This document shows positions 53,801-63,617 of a DNA stretch of 64,000 nucleotides, one piece after another. The notes beneath the pieces are model-generated. The model ran no database searches, had not been told where the DNA came from, and saw nothing but the letters and a program-made list of their open reading frames with translations. The first letter of the stretch is position 1. Each line of letters begins with the position of its first letter. Both the position numbers and the translations under genes were made by a program. The stretch is from the NCBI GenBank assembly GCA_046331425.1, contig JAXLQU010000006.1, forward strand, positions 1 through 64,000. The letters run 5' to 3'. This DNA comes from JANNUT01 sp046331425. GTDB lineage: Bacteria > Acidobacteriota > Polarisedimenticolia > J045.

Positions 53801-56800
53801 GTGTCGTCGGCGGCCTTGATGTTGATGCCAATCGCTAGCAAACCGCCGTCCCATGTCGGCGTGGTGGCCGGCTCGATGGTGTTGTTGGTGATCTCGGTAC
53901 CGGCCGCCAGTCGAAGCGAGAGTCCCTGCGATACGTTCTTGATGCTGGAGTCGAGGATTCGATTGTTGTTGGCGATCGCTCCTGGCCCTGCCTCGCACAC
54001 TGGCCCTCCATCGATGAGGTAACCGTAGCGTGACCGGTGTGTGCAAAGGCAACCGTTACCAGGGATGCAGAGCTGGCCGTCGATGTTGACGCGCTGGAAT
54101 GTGTTGCCGTCCGAATCGCCGTACAGGCGAATCTCCGTGATGCCGTTCTCTTGCAGGCAAAGGTCGGTGAATGTGCTGTTGTCGACGTTCTGCAAGTCCA
54201 AACCGATTTCATCGCCGCTGTGTGTGTTGCAACCTGGAGTGTTTTCGCCTGCGGCGTGGATCGTGAGGTTCTTGACCGAGATGCCCGCCACGTTGGTGAT
54301 TCGTAGCGCCGGCTTTACCGTGCCGCCCTGATCGCCGTACAGGTCGGTGAGGGGGCAGGCGCCGACGGTCGCGGATGGCACACCTTCGAGGTCGAGTGCT
54401 TTGCTCAGCGTGAGTCGTTCGTGAAACGGATTGCCCGCGCCGATCAGCAGCAACTTGCCGGCGGCTGTCGCGTTGATCGCGTTCTGGATGATGTCGTAGC
54501 AGGCAGCGTTGGGATAGGCCCAACCGCTGTCGACCGGGCCTCGCACCAACACCGGCTCATCGGCACGCGCGATGAAGTTGGAAACATCGACGCTGCCGGA
54601 GACGCTGTTGCCCGAGCCACCCGCGCCGCTCGGCCCGTTGGCTGCGCTCCACCAGTTGTGCTTCAGGTCGAGCGTGCCGGTCCCTTGATGAACGACCCCG
54701 GCGGCGTTTCCGGTGAACATCGTTTCGTTGACCTTCACCCCCGTGCCGGTCGACGCGCCGACGAGCAGCCCGCGCACGCCGTTGTCGTTGATTCTGTTGT
54801 GCAGCACGTTGAAGCTGGTAGTACCGCCCTTGATCTCGACGCCGGTGTCGTTGTTGCGCATCCGCGAGCAAGCAATGAAACCGCTGCTGACGCCGTCGAC
54901 GACGATGCCGCGCCCGTCGTCGCCTGCGCCATTGCCGGTGTGACCGAAGATGTCGTTACCTTCGATCCTCACATCAGCGCCGCCCAGCACCTCGATGCCC
55001 GCACGTCCTCCCGAAGAGGCGGCCAACCCGTTGCTCTCGATGATCGCGCCGTTGACCAGCATGTTGGTGCTGGTGCCTGACGACGGCAGTTTGAAACGAA
55101 TCCCGCTGCTGGCGTTATTGCGGAAGTTACCGCCTTTGATTTCGAGGCGGCCGTTGACGCCAACCGTCATCAAGCCCAGCCCTGAATCGGCCGAGCCGTC
55201 ATAGAGATTCTGGCGGCAATCCACCTGCGTCATGCGATTGATCCCGAGGAATGTCGGGTCGTTGCCGGTGTTCTCGACCACGATTCCTTGCGCGCAGTTG
55301 TAGAACGCTGCGTTCCCAACCTCGACACCGCGCAGGTTGGGCGTGGATGCGTTGCCGATGCGCAGGCATGCCGCGTTGCTGCCGCCGCCGCGAACTTCGA
55401 CGCCGTCCCAAATCGCACCACTGGCGAGAATCGTGACCACATCGCCGCTGCCGCTGCCTTGCACGGTGGTGGCGGACGAAAGGCCACTGTTGTCGATGAT
55501 CACCTTCTTATCGACCGTAACGCTCTGGTTGTACGTTCCCACGGCGGCAAACACCGTGGCGTTGACGCACGCGGCCCGGATCGCTTGATTGAACGTAAGG
55601 CAGGGCGTCGCCTGCGACGTGCACAAGTTGTTGGTGTCGTTGCCGGTGGGCGCCACGTAACGAGTGCCGGTGACCTCGTCGACGCTGACATCGCAGTCGT
55701 TGTCGACACCGTCGCAGTACTCCAGGGCGCCGGGGAACACATCGTTGCGCGCGTCGTTGCAGTCCTTGGCCTTGCCGTCGGGGTTGACGATGTCGCCGGG
55801 GCCGCAGACATCGAACGTGTCGGCGTCAGCGTCGGGTGCGTCGAGGGTGGATGGATTGGAATCGTCGTCGATGCCGTTGCACAGGATCTCAGGGCCATCG
55901 GGCTCGCCGCGGGTGCGTTTGCCGGGGCCTTGATCGTGCCCGCATAGCGGCGTTGCGTACGCCATGCGGACCATCGCTCCTCGATCGCGTTGCGACCACG
56001 CGTAGATCACCGCGCCGTGTCCAATGGCAACACCATCGTAACCGGCGAAGCGCGGGTCGATGGCCGCTCCCTCCAACCGCTGCGCCTGCTGCAAGCTCGT
56101 GTCCAACGAGTACACGCGTGGGTCGCTCTGATCGGCGCCGTGCAGTTCCCACGTTGTGACTTGCACCTGCGTCTGATCGATGGCGAGTGCGGTGAACCCT
56201 GCCGATTTCCCCAATAGCAGCGGTGGCGACGTGCCGAGGCGCTGCCCGTCGACCGACACGCGCATCAACTCACCAACGGTGCCGTCGTCGGTGCGATAGG
56301 ACCGCGCTGCGACAAACTCCTGCGTGGATTCGTTCCACGCCAGCGCGTTCCCCTGCGAGGCAACCGGCACATTCCAGTGCGTTGTGCTTGTTTCACCGGT
56401 GCGTGCGTCGCGCACGATGTAATCGACGTTCAGCGCCGCACCGGTGGTGAGCAACCCGATCGTGTTGTTTCCAGCCGCCAGCGAGTATCCGAAGGTGCCA
56501 TCGGCAACATCGAGCGCTTCGCCCTGCGCTTGTCCGTCGGCGTCGATTCTGACCAACTTCACGCGCACCGACGGCTCGTCCCCTTCGCGCCAGGCCGCAA
56601 CCCATCCCACGGTTGGGTGCCACGCCAACTGCACGTCGAACGATTCGGCCGGGTTGTTGGTGAGGCGTGTGGCATCGCCCAGCGAACGGCCGTTGCGATC
56701 GATTCGTTGGAAGTAGACCTCTTCATTCCCTTCGGCCCTGTGGCTGAACGCCAGACCATACTCGTGGCCGTTCCACGCCAACGCGCGCGCTTTCGGCAGT

Positions 56801-57489
56801 GCGCGCGCGGGCGCGGGTAGGTCGGTTCTCCCCAAGAGCGCTCCGGCCTCGTCGAGTCTCAAACGCGCCAGGTGCGCGCCGGATTCATCGATGGTGCTGA
56901 TGACGGCCGCAAAGCCGCGCGCGTCGGTCGTGAGTACGACGCTTTCCTCGTCGGCAACCTGTTCGGCAGTCGCGAGCGCGATAGCTGGGCCGAGCCATCG
57001 TCTGCCGAGCGTTTGCTCCAGCGTCAGGTTGAGTGACGCTGCGCCATCGGTGAGTTGCAGGTCGAGTTCGACGCGCGTACCGCACGGTGCGTCGGGGCTG
57101 ACCTCGACTTGAAACGACGCACTCGCCGTGCCTTCGTGCGCTGCAATCAAGGGCCACACGGCACGATCGTCCAGCACGCGCACGAACGGTGCGAAACTCT
57201 CGGCGATCAACCGACCCGACACGCCGCTGAGCGGCGCGGCGCCATCGTTGCGCAGCAGCAATTCGAGGCGCGCCGTTTCGCCCGGCTCGAGAACACCGTC
57301 ACCATCGCCAGCCGTGTCGAGCACGGTGATGCCGGCCAGCGACAGATCGAGCGGCGGCGTGACCGTCGTAGTTCGCAGCTTCAGGGCGAGTGACGACGCG
57401 TTCTTGTCGGCCAGTGCAGGCGCAAGCGCGGCAAAAAGACACAGGATGAGAAAGCCGCACGCACGCAGCGCCTTATAAGGCGTCAACAA
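50818..57489 (-). CDS. Giant secreted protein: MopE-type metal-binding motifs and parallel beta-helices
   Basis: 2,223 residues. Signal peptide (LRACGFLILCLFAALAPALA). N-terminal Ig-like domain (GDGVLEPGETARLELLLRN), then a propeller-like region to about 520. One MopE-type Cys-rich unit at about 530-615; a long right-handed beta-helix at about 625-1370 (repeated NNTI/RDNTV turns, NWWGSASGPSG); five further MopE-type units at about 1375-1680 (DCNDANSAIKPGATELCN, IDDDCDGSVDEG and kin); an FN3-like module (about 1683-1780, LYRGTVNEDRS..., AFYYLATGLSKNG); and a second beta-helix to the end (NPDLGADER). Probably a calcium- or copper-binding surface protein. A 376-base noncoding region precedes it. 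Confidence 0.9.
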   Translation of the reverse strand: MLTPYKALRACGFLILCLFAALAPALADKNASSLALKLRTTTVTPPLDLSLAGITVLDTAGDGDGVLEPGETARLELLLRNDGAAPLSGVSGRLIAESFAPFVRVLDDRAVWPLIAAHEGTASASFQVEVSPDAPCGTRVELDLQLTDGAASLNLTLEQTLGRRWLGPAIALATAEQVADEESVVLTTDARGFAAVISTIDESGAHLARLRLDEAGALLGRTDLPAPARALPKARALAWNGHEYGLAFSHRAEGNEEVYFQRIDRNGRSLGDATRLTNNPAESFDVQLAWHPTVGWVAAWREGDEPSVRVKLVRIDADGQAQGEALDVADGTFGYSLAAGNNTIGLLTTGAALNVDYIVRDARTGETSTTHWNVPVASQGNALAWNESTQEFVAARSYRTDDGTVGELMRVSVDGQRLGTSPPLLLGKSAGFTALAIDQTQVQVTTWELHGADQSDPRVYSLDTSLQQAQRLEGAAIDPRFAGYDGVAIGHGAVIYAWSQRDRGAMVRMAYATPLCGHDQGPGKRTRGEPDGPEILCNGIDDDSNPSTLDAPDADADTFDVCGPGDIVNPDGKAKDCNDARNDVFPGALEYCDGVDNDCDVSVDEVTGTRYVAPTGNDTNNLCTSQATPCLTFNQAIRAACVNATVFAAVGTYNQSVTVDKKVIIDNSGLSSATTVQGSGSGDVVTILASGAIWDGVEVRGGGSNAACLRIGNASTPNLRGVEVGNAAFYNCAQGIVVENTGNDPTFLGINRMTQVDCRQNLYDGSADSGLGLMTVGVNGRLEIKGGNFRNNASSGIRFKLPSSGTSTNMLVNGAIIESNGLAASSGGRAGIEVLGGADVRIEGNDIFGHTGNGAGDDGRGIVVDGVSSGFIACSRMRNNDTGVEIKGGTTSFNVLHNRINDNGVRGLLVGASTGTGVKVNETMFTGNAAGVVHQGTGTLDLKHNWWSAANGPSGAGGSGNSVSGSVDVSNFIARADEPVLVRGPVDSGWAYPNAACYDIIQNAINATAAGKLLLIGAGNPFHERLTLSKALDLEGVPSATVGACPLTDLYGDQGGTVKPALRITNVAGISVKNLTIHAAGENTPGCNTHSGDEIGLDLQNVDNSTFTDLCLQENGITEIRLYGDSDGNTFQRVNIDGQLCIPGNGCLCTHRSRYGYLIDGGPVCEAGPGAIANNNRILDSSIKNVSQGLSLRLAAGTEITNNTIEPATTPTWDGGLLAIGINIKAADDTVVQNNTIGFSTETEGIRVAGKAAADCFTEDLNADRSIIRDNTVRTSSGPGIYVKRTGGDPGSALSTTVRCNDITQNGTGMQAEDNNAANPTIVTLNDIRTNGAGVRNLGVDTLSAVRNWWGSASGPSGTGPGTGDSALGSVDFSGWLASSSKNDADSDTYTECGGDCNDANSAIKPGATELCNQIDDDCDGSVDEGLPLNTYYRDADGDGFGNAAVSTQVCGSAPSGYVSNNTDCNDTQASINPGASEIPCDNVDQRCNGAGDEAPDQDNDTYDVCGPANVINPDGKPADCNDLNATAHPGAPELICNGVDEACNGNSDEAPDGDFDGADRCGFGDPFNPDALAVDCDDANPNRAPQLAEVCDLIDNDCDNTVDEGFAINTYYRDADSDTYGTSSTTQQACTAPSGYVPLGNDCNDSNPAINPGAIELCNDNLDNDCDASIDVADSSCASLDVTNLRFQTGGKNTLLWNAATSASSYALYRGTVNEDRSLSYNHRSLYSELPSATAQDAQTPAPAQAFYYLATGLSKNGTTGDIVGGPLGKRSNNASRPESVIASAGPRVYVNPDAVGSGTGLSWADGYTTVSAALGHSKARSRGVEVWVKGTINNDGGGSISNLSRPGAVILGGFAGTETSAWQRNPVANITTWKGSASSTLLTATRAGVVIDGMTLDTGTSAVAMAAPDGGMELRGVTLKNFTANAVDLTVDGTAGASLTIDSSSFDAASQRAIRVLVTAGTLSGNIRANTFTGSSTAAIQLEANPTTADAFITTRLTRNVINGGARGIWLSARADDDGFKSSITGPLLSNVIRSTTIEAIRVEALGAFTTFSGTTSALANPPIVGNTLVDGATGLLCTVTRTDSTASPSSHTVRANPAVWNNLITHMSGAAISESSDNAAANLTADPVVITNDLFSATPLYRDEGASNLTISQVNALSGNSGNSSQDPLYVNRAAFDYHLSASSPAIDGGRTDAPANAGEDFEGNQRQKGTNPDLGADER

Positions 57490-57865
57490 GGAGCCTCCGT
57501 CGCACCCTCGTTCGTTGGCTACGAACTGGGCCGGCAGTAATCCTTCCAGGGCGGTTCAACGTCGGACGCAACCGGAAGGCTTCTCCCCGTAATTCACGGA
57601 TCGTGGCTGTACCCGGCACCCCTACCGGTCCACCAGATCCGCTGTGCGAACGCGTCCGAGACATTTCTTACGGCGGGAACGGTCGCCTGGCAACAGATGC
57701 ACATGCTTTTCGGTCCAGGACGAACAGCAACGGGTGAATCGGAATCGGACCGTCACCGCTGCCGAACCTACCGTCATGGCGCCACGACGCCAAGAAGACG
57801 ACCCCTGTTACTGGGGGTCGAGCGCGATCGGGGCTTGATCCTGAACCCGCCGAGTTGGTCGTTCT
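57490..57865. other. Leader region of the giant protein gene
   Basis: No gene seen. It holds the hairpin at 57799-57820 and, closer to the gene, a long imperfect dyad at 57542-57579 (CCTTCC/GGAAGG outer arms, GGTT/AACC inner arms) that could fold in the 5' leader of the giant gene's mRNA. I do not recognise any known riboswitch core. Confidence 0.5.
57799..57820 (-). terminator. Probable terminator of the PHP/EF-hand operon
   Basis: CGACCCC (57799-57805) pairs with GGGGTCG (57814-57820) over an 8-base loop. On the minus strand the stem is followed by TCTTCTT, a weak pyrimidine tract. It lies 46 bases after the stop of the gene at 57866 and before the giant protein gene. Confidence 0.55.
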
Positions 57866-58462
57866 TTAGCGAGCCAGGCGCACCGTCAATGCCTGACCGC
57901 GAAGCAGGTACACAGGTCGATTCCACTCAGGCAACGCAGCCACACCCGATCCGACGCCGCGCAAAGATCCTGCGATGAATCGCAGGCCAGTCACCGAGAT
58001 CTGAAGCGGCACCACGCCCAGCCCGCCTTCGACCTCGTCGCGAATCGAGAGCTCAAACTCCTGACCGGTTGGGCTTGGGGTTTCGAACACGAACTCGAAC
58101 TGAATGTGCTCACGCGTCTGGAGCGACCCTTCGAGTCCACGATCCGAAACGCTGGTTAGCGTGAGCGCAGCGGGCTGCGTACCCAAGCTGACTCGTAACG
58201 TTTTTCGAACGTCGTTGACCACGAACATTCTCGCCAATTCCGCTTCGTCTTGATCGACCTGGCCGTCGCGGTTGGCGTCGAACCGCTCGCGCAGTCCCTT
58301 GCCGCCATCCTCCCCTTCCAGATCGTAGCCGACGGAGACTCGAATCTTCTCAGCCGTGAGTTCTGCAACGAGCCGCTTGGGGTAATTGATATTGTGTGCG
58401 TGCACCGTCATGGGCATGACGGTGCACGCGAGGATCAAACCGCACCGGAGTGAGATCTTCAC
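57866..58462 (-). CDS. Exported EF-hand protein of unknown function
   Basis: About 198 residues from the GTG at 58462, whose GTGA overlaps the stop of the upstream gene; GTG at 58474 is the alternative. Signal peptide (LRCGLILACTVMPMTVHA) ending at HAHNINYP. An EF-hand loop DANRDGQVDQDE lies in the first third, followed by beta-rich sequence. The layout (His-rich mature N-terminus, EF-hand, beta domain) resembles the periplasmic domain associated with HupE/UreJ-type proteins, but there is no transporter part here. Translationally coupled to the large PHP protein, so a shared task outside the cell is likely. Confidence 0.7.
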   Translation of the reverse strand: MKISLRCGLILACTVMPMTVHAHNINYPKRLVAELTAEKIRVSVGYDLEGEDGGKGLRERFDANRDGQVDQDEAELARMFVVNDVRKTLRVSLGTQPAALTLTSVSDRGLEGSLQTREHIQFEFVFETPSPTGQEFELSIRDEVEGGLGVVPLQISVTGLRFIAGSLRGVGSGVAALPEWNRPVYLLRGQALTVRLAR

Positions 58463-61400
58463 GGACAGGAGCACTGGTTGTTGGCACTGCTGCTGTTGCG
58501 CGGGTTGACGCTACCAGCCGTGAAGTCTGAGTTGTTGTTGTTGGTCTCGTTGCATCCCAAGCCGTTGCGACTGTCGGAGGTGGTGTTGGTCAGCGCGGGC
58601 GCGGCGCCTGCGCCTTCAAAGCAGTTTGCCGAGCCGTAGCCGACGAAGTCCTTCAGCGTCGCACCGGCAGGACAGCTACCGGTGAGCGCCGTCGTGGTCG
58701 TAACCAACGCGACCTTGCCGGTCGTACCCGACATGGCGATCGTCCCAGTGGCGTCAGGCGTCGGGAGATTTGTCGTCCCGCCGGCGCCCTGCGCCTCCTG
58801 TACGAGGTAGTAGCCGCCAGCCGGAATCGTTCCGGACAGATTGGTCACCGCCCACGTGGTGCCGGTCGAGCTGGCGTACTGCACCGACCAACCTGCAAGC
58901 GATTGTGGTTGACCGCCGCGATTGAACAATTCGATGAAATCGTTGCGGTAGGTGGCGCCGGAGTTTCCACCGCCGCCGTAGACCTGACTGATGACGACCT
59001 GGGCGGCACAGCCGGGTGACGTGATAGTGATCGGCTCCGTATCGATGGCGTTCTGCGGCGACGGGTTGTTGCATGAGTCGGTCACGCGCAGCGCAGCGTT
59101 TCGGCTGCCCGCGGTTGGGTAGGTGTAGGTAACCACGCTGCCGGTGGCGATCGTGTCGAACGTGGTCCCGTCGTAGTCGAAATCCCATGCGTAGGTCAAC
59201 GCTCCCTCACCCGTACCGCTGCCGGTGAAGGTTTGAGCGGTGTTGAGAGCGACAGTCGAGCTCGGTGTGACGCTCACGATGGCGGCACTTACGGCGCTAC
59301 ACGGTTGCGGGCAGCCGAGTTGAGTCGGGGCCGCCTTGTCGGCGTCGGGTGTACGCAGGTCGCCGTTGGACTTGACGCCATAGGCGCCTTCCAATGCACC
59401 GCTTTCAGCCACCACCACGTAGTTGACCTCGGGCAACACCGAACCATCGGCAATGGTCCACGCGACAAATGTTGCGTTGTCGGTGGCGAAGGTTCCGAGC
59501 GGATTCGCTGCCAGATCGCACAACTTCACCGAGTAGTTACCGTTATCGATCGCCGCCTCGTCAGGTGCGCCGTACAAGTGGTACTTCACCGCGGTGCCGC
59601 GGTACTCGAAGCGGAACTCGAGGCCGTTTCCGCCCACCTTGTTGATCGTGAATGGCACCGCACTGGAGTTGCCGCTCACCTCAGGCGGTGCTGCCGGTGA
59701 TAGGGGCGTACTGAAGGTGTTATCGGCGCCGGTGAGCGTGCCGGCGCCACAAGTTGGGCTAGCACTTTCCACTCGGTAGTGGTAGGTGGTACCCGGCGTC
59801 AACCCGCTGATCGTGGCGTAGTGGAACGCAGTGTTGGGGGGGCCGGTGACGGTCGAACCGTAGGTGGCGTTGCGACCATACCGCACGATCGACGATGAGT
59901 TGAGGTCGGTGCGCCACGTGATCTGCACCGTAGTCGAGTCGAGGCTCTGAACCGTTGGGCCCTGAGTGAGCTGAGGAACGATCCCTGCCGCGGTGGTGAA
60001 GACAGCGTCAGGCGAAGCGATCCCATTACTTATGACGCGATAGTGATAGAGCGTGTTCGCCGTCAGCCCGGGTAGCGTGACGCTGTGCTCGAACACGGAG
60101 GAGGGGCCGCTGACCTGGGTGCCATAGCCCGAGGTTAGTCCGTACTCCACTGTGCTATCGGAAACCTTGTTGGTGTACCAGCGGATCGTCGCCTCGCACG
60201 AGCTCACTGGATCGGCGGCGGGGCCGTGTCGAATGATGATCGGCGCAGAAGAGTCGATGACATCGTCACGGTCGCGCGGCAAGAGTTGGTAGCCGCTGTT
60301 GTACGGAACCGAGCTATCGAACTGACCAACCGTAGCGATCAGATCGAATGTGCTGGTGGGAGGCAGAGAGCCGTCAATGTCGGTGTCCGAATCGATCCGC
60401 ATCTGCATCGAGCCGCTGCCGTCGTTGATCGTGAGGTTGGTGCTGACGCCGAAGCCGGGCCAACTCCCACCGGTGATCGAAACGTTGTTGATGCGCACGA
60501 GCATCGATTCCCATTGCTCACGGTTATTGGCGTCGGTGATTTGAGCGATGGTCAGAACCAGCGGCGTCGGTACCGCCTTGCCTTTGGCCAACACCTCGGT
60601 GGCCACGCCGCTCAGCTCGAGCAGCCCGTTGAACATCGTCACAGTGCCGGTGGTTTGGATCAGATCGCCTGGCTCGAGCACCGGTTTGATCAGACTCGAC
60701 TGGAAGATGTACGAACCACCGGAAAGCTTGTTGACCGTATCGAGGCTGGTGTCTTGGAACGCAATCGCGTTGGCGCGGTGGTCGTACGTGTACGAGCCGG
60801 CGGTCACGACGCCCTGCACGGTGACCACACCGTTCAGCCGCGTGTTCTCGTAAGTCGAAGGGTTGACAGCGCGTGTGGCGCTGATCGGCTCGACCTTCAA
60901 GCCGCTGTTGCCCGGCGGATCGAAGACGTTGTTGTTGTTGGTATCGATGAAGATCGCATTGGTGTGTGCGAAGGGACAGACCGGATCGGTTCCGTACAAA
61001 GGAGGAACGACCGGATCGAGGCGCCCGGGGCAGCCCGCGACCAAGCAGTTGTTGTTGGCGTCGGTGTTGCAATTGCCGCCGTCGACCTCCACCGCGATCC
61101 ACGAGTCCTTGGTGATCGTCAGGGGGTAGGTTTGATCCAGGCGCGAGACCACGCCGGTGGCCGGCGACAACGCGACGGTTTGCGCAACGAGGCCGTTGAC
61201 CACGATCTTGACCGTATCGACGGTCATCCAGGCAGGCGCTTGCACCGTGACACGTACCGGCACGGAGCCAGTGTTGTTGCCGACCAGCGACCCCATCGGT
61301 GAACCGTTGACCGAGATCTCGACGAACGGGCCGTTGGTGAAGATCGTGCGGCCAGCTTTGATGGCGTCGCGAAAGCCGCTCTCGGACAACGCCAGAGGGT

Positions 61401-63446
61401 TGTCGGTTGCGACGTAGACGAAGTTGCGCGGGTAACCGAGTTCTTGGCCGAATACCTGGTGCGTATCGGTGTTGCCGACTCCTACGACGCGCTGCCCTCG
61501 ATTGAGAATTCGATACCAGTCGTTCAGAACCTGTGGCACTTGGTAGAGGCGCTTGCCGTTGAACACTTCTAGCGCATCGAAGTTGCTGGAGTACGAAGGA
61601 TCGGCAGCCACAGCGGTAACTGGATTGAGTGCTGTCTGATCGAAGTACCCCAGGCCACCGGCGCGCGGGTGATTGACTTGCACGACTGGCGACTTCGGAT
61701 CGCTGCGCAGCGCCTGGAAGATTTGACTGGGCGAGAGCCCCAAGTGATCGAGCGCACCGTTGCGCGAGGCGCTGGTGTTGGGCGTGAGCGGATACGCGTT
61801 GAAGTGACCCCACTCGTTGGTGGTAACTTCGTCTCCCGGTACCGTGCTCACCCACGATTGCACGCCGGCCGTCGCGATCGCCCCGTCGATTTGCGAGATG
61901 TAGTCGTGATCGGTCGGCACCACGATCTCGAGACCTTCAGCGGCGGCCTGCCTTGCACGGTCTTCCCAGGTGATCGCCGAGTCGGCGCTGTTGAAGCCGT
62001 GCACGTGCATGTCGGCCGAGAGATATCCGGGAGTGAGCACGACTCGCTGCAACGTCGCGGCGAGCGATGTAGTGATCGCTTCGGTCACCGTGATCGTGCT
62101 GATCACCGGCTCGTACTCCATGCCGCGCGTGATGTACGCCTTGTAGCTTCCTGGCGGGACCGGTGTCGTGCCATTGCCGGTGGCACTCAACACCGAGTAA
62201 CCGCCGATCAGACTCTGATTGCTACCCAGCGATGGCCCTTCGAGTCGTGCCGTTTGCGGATCGTACAGGAGCGAGATCTTGGCAGGCAGCGGTTGATTGT
62301 TGGAGTCGCGCACGTCCCACGAGATGAATCCTTGTCGGCTCATCGTCTGATTGAGCGTTTGCGTCGTCGAGGCGGTGATGGTTATCGGCACGCAAGCGGG
62401 CGTCGTTCGGCCGACTGCTTGGAACAGGGCAAAGTAGTTGCCCGCTTCGAGATTCGCCGAGTAGTTGCCGGTAGCATCGCTGTTGGCCACCGTGTACGAA
62501 CGCGAACCGCTGCTCCCAAGGCAAGCCCCGGTGGTGATCGTGATCGAGACGTTGCCGATAGGGCTGGACGTAACGTTTTCAGTGATGGCGCCGCTAAGTG
62601 TGCCGGTCGTTGCGCCGCGTAACTGGAACGCTGTATTGGAAATTGACGCGAGCGATCCATCGCCCACGACGAAGTATCGAACGTAGCTGCCGCTGCCCCC
62701 CCCGGCCGCGAGGTCGAGATACGTGATGTTGCCGTCGGACCAACTTGACCCGTTGCTGACCTCGATCAGGCCGCTGGAGACGGTGACGCCGTAGCTGCTT
62801 CCTGCCCGTTGCCGCCCACCCAGGTGGCATTGAGCGTTTTGCCGCCAATGTCGTAACCGTCGCCCAGGACATTGCGATTGGTGTTGTTCCAGCCGGGCGC
62901 GAAGTGGTTGGTGAGGCCCCACTGGATGGCGTCGCCGACCTGGAGTTGACGGATTGGATTGACACCATTGTTGGTGAGCGTCGTGGTGATCTGCACGGCG
63001 CGATCGTTGGGGCTGAGCCGGTAGTCGGTGACTACTGCAAGTGAGGGGTCCTCGGAATCAACGCCGATGGCGCGCACCTGCGCCGTCGCCGATCCGCCGC
63101 CCGGGTTGACGATCGACAGCGAGGTGTAGTTCGCCTGCCGTCCGAAACGGTTATCGAACATCGAGAAGAGTGACGCGAAGCGATCCTCCCCCGTGGCGGT
63201 CGCGGCATCCAGGATATTGCCTCCGGTATTGGCGAACCCATGCGGATGAGGGATGTCGTCGATCAATACACGCACGAAGTCGTTCTTCAGGATGTAGTCG
63301 TCGATTTGACCTTGAGCATTGGTCCCCGAAATCAATTCAGAGACCGCAGTCACGCGGATCGCGGTGGCGTCGGCGAGCGCAAGGCCACACGTGGAGAGGA
63401 TTGTGCCGAGGAGCGGCAGAAGGGTGGCGCGAGCACGTTTCGTCAT
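58459..63446 (-). CDS. Giant secreted CehA/McbA-type PHP metallohydrolase with lamin-tail domain, frameshifted
   Basis: Reads from the ATG at 63446 (signal peptide LLPLLGTILSTCGLALA) to about 62805 in one frame and then to 58459 in another. Where they meet, the minus strand has GGG; GGGG would give a continuous WVGGNGAGSSYGV. Order of parts: beta-rich N-terminus; carboxypeptidase-like repeats; a PHP metallohydrolase domain (DMHVHGFNSAD, VPTDHDYI, VNHPRAGG, GNTDTHQ metal-site motifs); an OB-like region; two FN3-type domains (TLYHYRVISNG, TTYHYRVESAS); a PKD domain (YAWDFDYDGTTF); a lamin-tail domain (NDFIELFNRGG). About 1,660 residues if intact. A secreted hydrolase or nuclease-like enzyme; substrate unknown. 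Confidence 0.82.
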
Positions 63447-63617
63447 CAAAGCCCCTGTCGCGGGTGAGCGGTTTGGCGCGGACAAAGTTCCGTCGCTCCC
63501 CGGGTGAACAGGAGTTTTAGCGAGCTGGCGTGTCAGCGCAGCGAACGCGGCGTCACGCTGTTCTGACGATTCGGTGACGCGGGGATGTTGGACAAACTAT
63601 CTGTCTGGTACGGACAA

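Noticed and set aside
57490..57865. Riboswitch (cobalamin or cyclic-di-GMP type) upstream of the giant gene
   Set aside because: Hairpins are present but none of the conserved core strings of these classes could be found.
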